Shown here: piece after piece, positions 49,343-60,284 of the stretch
Position numbering within the stretch: the stretch's first letter is position 1
How the letters are laid out: each line of letters opens with the position of its first letter
Assembly: GCF_901000735.1 (NCBI RefSeq)
Contig: NC_081545.1
Location: 31,109,968 to 31,173,967, forward strand
Length of the DNA: 64,000 bases
Reading direction: 5' to 3'
Origin: Corylus avellana
Lineage: Eukaryota > Streptophyta > Magnoliopsida > Fagales > Betulaceae
The notes under the pieces: model-generated
What the model was told of the DNA's origin: nothing
Databases searched by the model: none
Seen by the model: only the letters and a program-made list of their open reading frames with translations
Translations under genes and position numbers: made by a program

Positions 49343-52300
49343 CCACAAGAAAAACCTGCAAAGTTCATGCCTGCCTTTTTGCAGGCAATTGCAGTCATCA
49401 TCATATGAGAACCGTCAAGGGAGTGAACAAAGTTTGGTGGGAAAGCTGTCCTCTGACGCTTGACCAAAACCTATAATAGTAAAGAACAATCAAGTTTGAG
49501 TTTTTTAGCCAGAAAGTTCAACATTTTATATGATGGCTACATTCACTGCCTTAAAAACCCAAAAAGTCAAAACAATCAGGCCAACCAAAGATGAAATTGA
49601 CATCCTTTCCATTTTTTTTTCTATTCCCTGTTCCATTTTCTGCCACAAAGACGAGATTGGGCCAATATTTGCATCTTTGTGTTCAATTAGGATGTGGAAA
49701 CCAACCATACATCCATGCATTTTGGTTGGATCCATCATTAGATGCCCTAAGCCATTTCCAGTTTCCATATTCAAAGCAGAGCCATGAATCTTCTTCTTTG
49801 CAGATTAGAAAAGGGAGAGGGAAGAGAAACTGGGGGGAGGGCTCCATGTACAAACTAAGGCGCACATATCAAAATAATGAACTTTTAACATAAGTAAGAA
49901 AAGAGAAAAATGGCCCTCAAGGAACATGGTGGGGCAGAACTGCAGGAAGGCGGGGACATTGCATCCCTGTATGTAGAACCCCATATCTAGCTAAAACTTT
50001 GAGGCCCCCCCACATGTTTGCAGAGAAATGGTGCACAACATAAAATAGGTGTCCCATACATGAAATGGCATAAGATATTATCCTAGGACAAAAATTTCGG
50101 TTAAGAAAATGCAAGGCCATCCTACAATGTCACATTTCACTGCATAATGCATATGTAAAGTGTGTGTGCTGGAAAGTACACTAAATGGCATTACAGATAA
50201 CTAAAGCAGAGCCCAGATGGAGAAAATAAGTACAGCTACCTTTTCTGTTTCTCGCTGTAGTGTCAAAACCTGAAGAGAGGTTTTTACCTGCATTAAATTT
50301 TACAAAGAGAAACTCAATGACTTCAAATGATGCTTTTGGATTCTATAAACCATTAATGTTCCTGTACATTTTGAAGCACTCACAAGATGCCTTCCCAATT
50401 TGCGGTAAGGTTGCACAACAGGAAGTCCAAGTGGAGTTGTCCACCGCACTGGCTGATTTTCAGATGCAATTATCTGTTCATGTTCAAACTATGAAGTCAG
50501 ATATGTAGAAAATGACTACAGAAAAACAAGTAGACAAGAATGGTAAACATATTTAAGCCAACCAAAAGTGAACAGGTAAAGGACACACTTTAGCACATTC
50601 ACCAAGCCAGTTCATGATACTGCGTGCAGCTTCAAACATCTCCCCCAAGGCAGTTAGGGTGGTCTGCACAGGCATTAATACAGAGTATTGTTATTTAACT
50701 TAAAAGTGAGGTTACAAATAGAATCAATCCTACTCCCTCCTTCCATTACCTTTGCAGCATAACAAGCAGCACCAAAGAGCTCTACATCATCTGCAATTGC
50801 ACCGCGCTCCTTCAACCTCCTCTTGATCTGTTCTCTAGCACCGATGTAAGTGACACCATAGACTGATGTCATCACTGTTTGCTTCACCAATTTCCTGTCC
50901 ACCTAGATTATGTCCATCCATCAGGTCAACTATCAGTTACAAGAGACAGGACGTGATCCAGTAGGCAAAATGGCATCTTCTGAATGACCCGTGGTGAAAA
51001 ATAATACAACGTTATGGTATTTATGATTGCCAAGTTTATCTTAGAACATATGCATTACAAGGCATTGTTCAAATCAAGATCAGAAAAGTTGGCGACGGAC
51101 CTGATTAATCAATATTCTTGCACGCAATGCATCTGGAAAAATGCTAGGATCTTTCTGTGCATCCCTCCGCATGATCTCTAACACTCTGCATGGCAAATAT
51201 GACATCATCACCTAGTGGTTTTCACAGTAAACTTCCTTTAAAAGAGAAAATGATGGCCACTGCAGTTAGAAATACATGTAAATTAACAAAAAATTGTGCA
51301 GCCTAGTGAAAAACCATATTCAATTGTTCTTAAAATCACATTAGTCCATCAAAAGGTCAAATTTCATTAGGTAGAATAAATTTAAATTAAGGCAGAAGCA
51401 TTTCACTAGCCATTGGCTTCTGTAGACCACATTAAATTCAGAAGTACCAATACCTTCTTGATTGTTTAGAACCGCTGATCAATACTATTGTTTTCTTACC
51501 ACCAACTACCCTGTCAAAAGTTCAAAGTAGGCCCCTCATCTTTCTAAAACTGACCTTGTTTTTGGCATAATTTATAAAGGGCTTGATATCAGGCTCAGCT
51601 ATTCATAAAATAATTTCAGAGTTGGGGATTAAAAATTGACCCATCCAAATGACCAAATTACTTCAAGATTGTTTAAAATTAATTATAAATAAATTTATAA
51701 CCTTTTCAGTATCTCTGTTTAAAATTAATTTCTCAGCTTTCATTCATCTAAATTATGAGGTTGTTTAGAAAGCATAATTTCTGCAAACCCCCAAACCTGC
51801 AAATGCAGGAAAAAAAACAGCTCCTAAATTATGGCTGTGAAAAGAAGCAAGAAAAAAGAAGGGAGGGCGTGTAACTGCCAGAGACTTGCTTCCTTGAGAT
51901 GCAGTAGCTCTAGTTGGATAACTTAAAACCATAGGATGAAAATTTCTCCTTCCACAAGTTATAAAGAAGGGATAGAGAAGTGCATTTAGCAATAGCTGAA
52001 GAAATAGATGTTCGGGAACTCTTTTTCGTCAGGATCCTCCAGGATATAACAAAATATTGTGAGTTCCACAATGATGGCCCAACCTATGCCAAATTTCCTA
52101 TTTTGCTTGCATACACTAGTAGAGAGGTATGCATGCATCATTTGCTCCAACAATATATAGATGTGTATTTAGAGATATATGCATTTAACAATTCATTCAT
52201 TTGAAAGTCCTTTTTCTTTTTTCCTCTCTTTCAAACTAGAAATGCAATCAGGGAGATGATTTTTGAAATTACACATGCTTTTTAATCAGCAATCTAGAAA

Positions 52301-55300
52301 CACAGAAGTAATTAATTATTCTTACGATAAGGAATGAAGCTAAGTCTATGATCAGAATTCCTTTATTAAACCAAAAGCTTTCCTCTTTTTACCCCTCATA
52401 CACGAAAAGTATACAACAGAGCCGAACACCCTATAGCCTTTCCTCATTTTAACATATGTTTGCCACTTCAAATTTCTCCAGGTTCTAACTTATAATTTTT
52501 GGATTGTACATTTAAAATCAACACTGGATAGCAAACTGCCAACTTAATTTGTTTGCTTAATTAAAAACACCTTTCTTCTACTCCAACATTTACCTTTGTT
52601 CCTTATTCTTAGAGAGGAGAGAAAAAAATTGCAGCAAGAATAAAGAGAAGTGCAATGCTTTCTGAAATCTTACCAGAGTGACTAAAAGTAAAAAAGGTTC
52701 AGGACCCCCATTATCTGATGGATCCCATTTGCCTTAGTAAAGAAAAGCTTACCTAGCAGCTATTCCTGAGTAAACATCTGCAGGCTTCTCTCCCGCAACT
52801 AAATTGACGGAAGCTGCTCCCAACTGAATGGAACATTACTAATGAGAAATAATGCACAGGCATCTGAAAAAGAAGCATATCTTTTTGTTCGGAGAGAGAG
52901 AAAGAGAGTTTTCTATTAAATAATGGCAAATCAGTTTTGATATCAACAAATGGCATCAGAATAGTGCATCATGTAAAGGGAAACAAGTTTTGGTTAACAA
53001 GTTTTGGCATCAGAATAATGCCAACTAAATAGTTGGTTAACAAGTTTTGTTGATCAACTTCATCGGTATTTTTGGCAATTTTTTTTGTTATAAGCTACCA
53101 CAAGTTTATTTTCTTACATACTGGTCTTTTAAGTGTTCCCGAAATCTCAAAACATATTGCTTGATATCCTATGATTCACAAGCCAACATAAAATGCCAAT
53201 AACGACAACGTTTTGAATCCTAACATCCAGAACTAACACTTCAAAACATGTAACTTTTTCATTAAGTAGGAGCAGTCAAACAAAAGTAATGGAAATAAAT
53301 TGTCTTACACCAAAACTGAATAGCAGTTCCACTGACAATTTGTTAATGGGAAAGTGCAATCGTGCTAAATGAAAAAACTGGGTCCTTTTTCTCCTGCTAA
53401 GTTCAAAAGTAAGGTAGGAAAATGGACTCAATCTCTGGTATTCTCATGAAAATGAGAGGTTTACAGCACGTCATGTACAGCTAGAATTCTTTTTTTTTTT
53501 TTTTTATAAAAAAAAATGTGGGAAGTCATCTAAGCAGAAGTAAAAACTTAATAGCTACTCCTAAATTAAATTAGAAAAGAAAAACAATGTCACTACCTTG
53601 TCTCTTCCGAGAGCAGCATAGTGCTGTAAACCATTGCATGAACCATCCTAGAGGAACATCATAAAGGGCCAAAAATATCTCAGTACAATTATAAACTATG
53701 AAGAAAACATAACATACCAGATGAAACCAAAGCTTAGCTATACCGGGAAGAACTTATACAACAAGCAAATGGTGGTATCATATAACAAAGGAAATATGAA
53801 ATGCAATAAACTGGTGGTCCCATGGACATCTATGCAACAATTGCAAAAATATGTTAAAGGTTCTCTAATACATGAGAAATCAAGTTAAAAACCTAACAAA
53901 GGAACCCACCCAAACTTATCCTTTGGTTTGTCTGTACAACAGACTGGAAAGAGGAGGTAACCATAACAAATGAATGCCATAAGAATTCAAATATGGAAAG
54001 CCCATAAAGAGCAACATATAAATGAGCAAATACATAAATCAGTCTATACATAAATACAAAGAAGCTATTTCACCTCTCTGTAGCTCCCTTGCACTAATCT
54101 CTGATCCTCTATATACCCTTTCTTTTACCTTTTCCCAATTTTCTTTATCGTTTTTTCCCTATAAAATCTAATATATGAATATAATTTATTCTATGGTTAT
54201 GTACATATTTCCTTCCGGGAGAAGTCCATAATTGCAAGAATAACTATTCAGAGCATTAGTAAGAGCCCCATATCAACTTATGTTACCTATTTTTCAGAAT
54301 TCAAAGAGCAAGATTGGCATTATGTGACTATGAGTACCTGATGTACAGGAATATGTGAAATAAAGGTCTCTGGGGACGAACTTCTCAAAGCCTCAGTAAT
54401 ATTCATACACACAGCCAAGCACTGAAATGGATCTTCTGCATTCAGCCACCACTGTCTGCCTTCAAGTGGCCTGTCTGCAGAATCAAATATATCATCCAAA
54501 TGGTTCTCACTAAATGCTAGTCGACCCTCATGAGATAATTTGTCCACACCACCAGCATATAGATTTGCTAAGTGTATCTTTAACCATCGAAAGCCTGACT
54601 TTCCAAGAGGGCGTCCTTCTGCAAATTCCAAAATACCCCGGCATAGATCTGAACCAAGATGATTTAAGTACGGATGCATTGGGTATGCACGACCTCGAAA
54701 GTCAACGTTATGTGGGTAGAAAAACCCTTCTTCATCCTTCATTTTTCGTGCTACCTGCTCCCAGTAAAGAGTTGGCACAAACCTTACAAAAATATGATAT
54801 GGTTACTGTCTTACAGGAAGTAGAAGGGATCTTACGGCGAGTTTAAGTTCTATGTCACAACGCTGTGAATGTCTCTCCCTGTTCTCTTTCTTCACAGATT
54901 TGACTTTCCATTTCCATTTCTTAAGTTGAGCTTCGTCTTCAGTATCTGGCTCATCTGGTAAAGGAACCTACAACATAGAAAGTTAATCAAAAGCATTTTC
55001 AAATTGCTCTGAACAAATCAAACTCACTTCATATAGCACAACGCTTATTTGAACAGTTTGTGGAGTGATACCAATCATTTGGAAGTTGGAATACTGTTAA
55101 ACAAAGCAAGAACATCATAACTAGAAACATAAAAAGATAAAAGACACAAAGGAACTCACATCATTGCGGTCCACCAAATCAGCAAGACGGCCTCCACTAG
55201 CCCATAGTCTATCTACAACACTAAGTACCCTCTTATTTACCTTCCATTTAGTATTTCCAAGAGTATCCAGGGCCTGGTCAGTTAATTATACAAGCAATTA

Positions 55301-58300
55301 TAGCATCCTGCTAAATGGAACAAAATGGAGAAAAAAAAAAAATGGCAAGCAGAAAAAAATATATATACATGTATGACAGTCATACATAATACTGGTATCT
55401 AGTCCTCATGGCCAAGTACAATAAAGGGTTCAGATTAAACAACGCACAACATAAAATAAAGTCATGAAACAATTCAAATGATTTCAAACCTCGAAAACAG
55501 GTTCTAGTTGTTTCCAAGGGGCCCTCTTAACTGCTTCACGTTGTTGTCTGGCTCCATGAGTGCGCATGACATGGCATGGCAAGAACAAGTGCCCTCCTTT
55601 GTCATAACTGCAAAAGAACAACAGAAAAGTAAGAACAGTGAATAAGGGACTAACTACTCGACCAGAAGTAACCTAGCAAGCCACTTTCAAAAATATCTAC
55701 CAGCAGTTGAACCCCACAAAAAACCTTATCTTTGATCCTAAATTATTAGAATAATCATGGATCCAAGTGGGATTCGAAATACCTTTCTGGCTTTTGGATG
55801 CAATAATGAAATTGGAGTTCTGATGTAATGCAATTTTAAATTTAATTTTTGGCTTTACATAAACCAATCCTTGGGCAGAAGGGTATCTATGTGTTAATGG
55901 ATGTGTATTAAAATGACTACAAGAACCTTGCCTTATGTGAGTTTGCAAATGTTGGAACAAGAAAATAAATAAATAAATAAAAATAAAATAAAAAATCATT
56001 TTTTAATTTTTTATAAGTAATTTAATCTCATTAAGAAGCGCAGAGGAGCGCAACCCTTGTATACAAAAAGTATACAAGTGAGAGCCCCTATTAAGGAGAA
56101 AAAGAAGAATAAAACCCTTACTTCAAAAGAACCAGAATATATGCAAGCACTTCTTACTCCAAAACCTCCACTAAAGCCTTCTAATATATCAGCCCGAGTT
56201 AAAAGGAGAAGAACAAAACAGCCCAAAACTAGAAATAAATTAACCATAATAATAAAAATAAAAAAATAAAAAATAAAAAATTGATAAGTAAATTAACCAT
56301 AATAATTTAAATAGCTTAACAAAATGTGTTTGCATTTAGAGGAGAAATACTTCTCATTAGTGTCTTACAAGTATATGCATAAATACTTCCTTTCAAAAGG
56401 TTTGGGTGTTACATGGAGACAATTTAAAGTTTAATAGAAAGTTCTTCTCCAATAAAAAATTGCAATGTATTCATCATTACTAAAAGTTCCATTATGAGTG
56501 CTTAAGTGGCTCTTAAAAGTTAATTTAATGGCCATCAGAATAATGTGTCATCCTAGAAATTTTTTTGGAACGTATGCAACAATATATATATATATATATT
56601 CTTCTCCAAAATTGATTAAAATAATTTATTCAGAAAAAAATCCAGCAACAATGTATGCGTGTTTCAAATTTAGTGAACCCTTCCTCTTCATAATAAAGCA
56701 CTCTGACTTCTAACCTATCTTCCTTCACACTCAGTAAGTCAAAGACCAAACAACTCTACTTGTCAAAAATTATAAAAACCACTTCATCAAATTCAAATGA
56801 AACCAGCATTTGCATACTTGATACCAACTTTAACTCCAGCACAAATTAGACCGGTTCTGAGGTTTTGAACTCATACTTGATGATAAGTATGAAAAATAAA
56901 GGAGCTCAATCAAGCTGTATGAATTTCCAAATATTTGAGCCTATGTTCTAAAGCACAAAGATGACACAAGAAAAATAAAGAAAGGCAGCACACTGAGAAA
57001 AAAATAAAAAGCTCAAATTAGCATACCCTGTCCACTTGATTGGGGGCACCAACATTGGCATATAAGGAATCACCATGTGCCTTGCCTGTTTCAGCAAAGA
57101 CCAGTTTTTAAATCTATCATTTACACAAGAATATAAAAGGAGATCAAATTTTGCAAAAACTTGAAGATATGCGTTCTTAGGTAGGAAGCCCCCTGCCAAA
57201 AAAAAAAAAAAAATCTAGAGACCGCATAAAACTTTCCATTTGCCAACATGAAACTTTCCATTTTCTCAAAAAAATTTATTAAAGAATTAAAAAGTGATAG
57301 GATTTACTTACAGTTCTCTCAAGACCTTTGAGAACTAGAGGGTCACATTCAATAATTCCACATCTTCTACTGGTTTTCCTGTTGAAAGGAAAGCCCAGAT
57401 GCACTATTTAATGTGACCAGGGGGGGAAATAATAGCTATTGATAAGAGAAAGATGAATGGATCTTACTTTCCTTCCTTCATCTCGTTTCTGAGAGAGTGT
57501 ACAAATGCAGGTCGAATATCAGGTGGGCCATCTGCTAACTGATTGGCTGGAGGTTGTATATAAGCTGTTTCAATCAGCAGTTCAATCAAACGGCTCCCAA
57601 CCTGAAAGTACAAGGGCGAAGAGCACTTTTTTCAGAAAGCATAAGCATAGAAAAACTAAAAACCTATTCCATATCATTGCAAGATATCTTAAAACCTTAG
57701 CCTTAGCGTCCTGGCCCCAGGGTTTTGAATCATCCTTTCCCTTCACTATATGCCTTACCGCTCGCAGCTTTTGCTTTTTCATCAACTTAGTGACCTTTTT
57801 TCTTAACTTTTCTTCTTCCTTGATAACAGAATCAGAGTCACCTCCTTCATTTTCCTTCTCTTTATCACCCTTCTTCCTTTTTGTTTTCTCCAAGAACTTG
57901 TGAATTCTAACCTGATGCATTGAAGTAGTGGCACATCAGTGCTCATCATAGGATAATGAAGAGGAAGGGGTATGGAATACTGCTTTGCTTAGTTAAACAA
58001 AACAAAGGTTAATGCCCTTCAAAGTATTAGGAAGAGAGACTAACCTGAAAATCATGACCCCAAGCCCCTAAATCCAAATCATATTAAAACTTAACAAACC
58101 AGAAACAAGGATACAGCCATGGATGTGAGCGACTTAAACAATTAACATATCATCATGTACAATGCAGCAAAAAGTGCTACAATAGTAATTTCATGATGGC
58201 ACATAGAATGCATGAAAAGTATGACCCCACACCCCAGAATCTATATCACATTAAAACTTAACATGCCAGAAACAAGGATACAGCCATGGATGTGAGCGAC

Positions 58301-60284
58301 TACACAATAAATGCATAGAATTGCACTGCAAGGAAAGAGCAAAAGTATCATGGTATGCCTACTAGTACATTTTCCCAGTCGGTTCTACCCACAACCTCCT
58401 GTCTCATAATGAATCCATTTTCTAATAGCCCTTCTTCCTCACCACTCATTTATCTCAAAATCCTTAAATCAGTTCTGGACCTATCGCCAGTCTTATAGTT
58501 AGAGTAGTCTTAAATTCTTGCTTTAGGATCTATAGCTAATGTTGACCAAACAACATAATACTTTCATTTCATGCCTGAAATTTGCTTAATCAATCTAAAG
58601 TACGCCATTTTAAAAAAGAAAAACCTAGTATGATTCCAGTATATCCATCATCTTTTAAAGCCAGTATAATTGAATGCTGAAAATTGTCTGCAGTTGCTAA
58701 AACGTTGTTTCACAATATTTTAGAAAGAAAAAAAATCCAAACCATTCCAATCCCTAAAGGCCTTTCTCAACTTTAGTCCAAAGTCAAAGCTTCATTAGTA
58801 TTAGACATTACATGCCAGTGTTATAAAATCATCTATCACCCTTGAGTAATGCTAAAAACTATATTTTTATCTCACAACTATCCTACAATATTGATGTGGT
58901 AGTCCCAACCAACTCTTAGATCAATACTTATTAAAAAAAAAAAAAATTGGTAATTGAGACTGTCATGTCAATATTGTAAGATAGTTGTGAAATAAAAATA
59001 TAGTATATAGCATTACTCGTCACCCTCACTTAGACAACATAGCTAAAGCCAAAAATGACCTAGCTCCATGGTTTTTAAAAAGCAACAATGTTATAGTCAC
59101 CATTCATCAATCTGAAAGTTCATTGCAGTAAACAAAATTTCGATAAATATTACTCTCAATGCACTAGAAAATCGAACTAATAAAATCTTTAGTTTGTATT
59201 GGCTTACTCATCACCCTCTAACCAATTTCAATGTACACCACATCTTCTTTCCTCAATCCCAGAGAAAAGCCCAAAAATCACAGCATGACCATATAGTAGG
59301 GTTCAAATCTAAATGACCACGGAAAGAATGAGGAAAGCAATTCCCTACCTCCTGCTCAATGGCATCACCTATCATGCAAGCGGCATGTACCACCCTTGCA
59401 GTCCCATGTTGACCTCCTGCCATCAATAACCCCATCAACTTATGCATTGTGATAACCGACATCATTTCAGCCGGCAACTGATCGAAATAAGGAGCGTATG
59501 CTGCCCTGTTCTTCCCTTTCCGGCACAAGTCTTGCTCCTTTTCAATGGCGTCCTGCAAAGGCTCAAACCAACCAAGAAACAACGACTTCATATACGGCAA
59601 ATTGGGAGCCAACTTTTGCTCACACATGTCCATCAAAAGTTCCTTATACTCCTTCACCGCCTGTTCCCACGCCTCGGTCTCAATCCTCACCTGCCTCCTC
59701 CTAAGCAACCGATACTTCCCTTCCCCCATTCCCCTCAGCACCTTATGCCGCCTCCGACGCCGATAGCCAACCTGCCTTTTCTCTTCTTTACCCATTTCCT
59801 GCAACAATTCTTGAATCTCCTCCACTGCCGAGACATCTTCCTCAACATCCGTAGATGAAACCGCCTCGGCCTCGGCCTCAGCCTCGGCCACGCTCGCATA
59901 ACCTTTGGGACAAAACCCATTAAACCCAAAACTTGGCCTCCCCATAAAGTCCTCATGAGACGAAACTTCGCCATTTTGACGAAAACCCATTTCCGGAAAC
60001 CGGTAATTCGAGCAAGAGCTAAGCTCGGAGGGCCTAAATTTAAATTTCTCAGGGAAAACGGGGTCCTGGGTAAGACCCAGAACACTATGAGCCCGTCTTA
60101 TTGAGTGGGAGTTGAGGCCGAAGCTCTGGGGCTTCAAAATGAACCGCTTGCCAATGTTGCCCCACATGGCTGTGGAAATCCTTGAAGGGTTTAGTGGAAA
60201 ATTAGTAGATTTGCCAAAGGGAAGAAAATGATTGATTTTGCTGCTGAGAATCGCAGAGGATATTGGGGTTTTACTGATGGACAT
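48328..60284 (-). CDS. RPOT2: Phage-type organellar DNA-directed RNA polymerase, RPOT2 type (1031 aa)
   Basis: Single-subunit T7-like polymerase for mitochondrial and/or plastid genes. Nineteen exons (minus): 60284-59349, 57911-57696, 57601-57468, 57378-57312, 57085-57027, 55607-55490, 55273-55160, 54967-54836, 54754-54338, 53647-53597, 52823-52753, 51185-51101, 50902-50750, 50663-50589, 50473-50384, 50287-50240, 49470-49356, 49262-49159 and 48438-48328. They total 3096 nt and all phases close. Catalytic residues aligned with T7: Asp732 ([17 protein letters not shown]), Arg803/Lys807/Tyr815 ([15 protein letters not shown]) and Asp964 ([13 protein letters not shown]). The C-terminus [11 protein letters not shown] is typical. 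The N-terminus [15 protein letters not shown] precedes a second in-frame Met40 (MWGNIGKRF), as in RPOT2/RPOTmp, and [20 protein letters not shown] also fits RPOT2. The start is the ATG at 60284; the frame opens only one codon earlier, at a TTG. Confidence 0.96.
48770..48945 (-). mobile_element. tRNA-derived SINE (minus strand) in last RPOT2 intron
   Basis: On the minus strand: TATTGGTTGGAGTGGTAAGT (A box TGGTTGGAGTGG), then ACTTGGCCCTGGTGCCTCAT, then AAGTTTGACTCCCTTTGAGT (B-box-like, consensus GGTTCGANTCC), then GGCCAAAGCCCGAGCTTTAC and GCACATTGCACGGTGTCCCG at the 3' side. The A-to-B box spacing is tRNA-like. It shares these blocks with the copy at 28985-29140. It lies between RPOT2 exons 18 and 19. 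Confidence 0.8.
49309..49339. repeat. (GA)n microsatellite inside a 93-nt RPOT2 intron
   Basis: About 15 GA units, which read as (CT)n on the coding strand. They occupy a third of the intron between RPOT2 exons 17 (ends 49356) and 18 (starts 49262). Confidence 0.95.
56005..56235 (-). mobile_element. LINE 3'-end remnant (copy g), in RPOT2 intron 5
   Basis: TTTTTTATAAGTAATTTAAT, AAGCGCAGAGGAGCGCAACC, CTTGTATACAAAAAGTATAC. This is the common LINE 3' signature on the minus strand, sense to RPOT2. The right boundary is approximate. A second tail-like TTGATAAGTA lies at 56281. Confidence 0.6.
58054..58300. repeat. 80-bp direct duplication in RPOT2 intron 1
   Basis: The segments 58054-58133 and 58221-58300 (offset 167 bp) match along their length. 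Shared words include ATTAAAACTTAACA, CCAGAAACAAGGATACAGCC and ATGGATGTGAGCGACT, with roughly ten differences. It is non-coding. Confidence 0.85.
58843..59019. mobile_element. hAT-like MITE with TCACCCT target duplication
   Basis: Left arm GAGTAATGCTAAAAACTATA, TTTTTATCTCACAACTATCC, TACAATATTG; right arm mirrors it (CAATATTGTAAGATAGTTGT, GAAATAAAAATATAGTATAT, AGCATTACTC). The arms are about 55 bp around a short A-tract centre. TCACCCT flanks it at 58836-58842 and 59020-59026. The ends (GAGTAAT.CTA) resemble the MITE at 25622-25778. It lies in RPOT2 intron 1. Confidence 0.85.

Noticed and set aside
49526..49774. Minus-strand 82-aa frame in an RPOT2 intron
   Set aside because: It lies wholly in the intron between RPOT2 exons 16 and 17 and resembles no family.
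57505..57903. Plus-strand 132-aa frame
   Set aside because: Antisense to RPOT2 exons 2 and 3; low-complexity Phe/Ser content.
59442..59858. Plus-strand 138-aa frame
   Set aside because: Antisense to RPOT2 exon 1; the Pro/Leu-rich content mirrors its Arg/Glu-rich codons.
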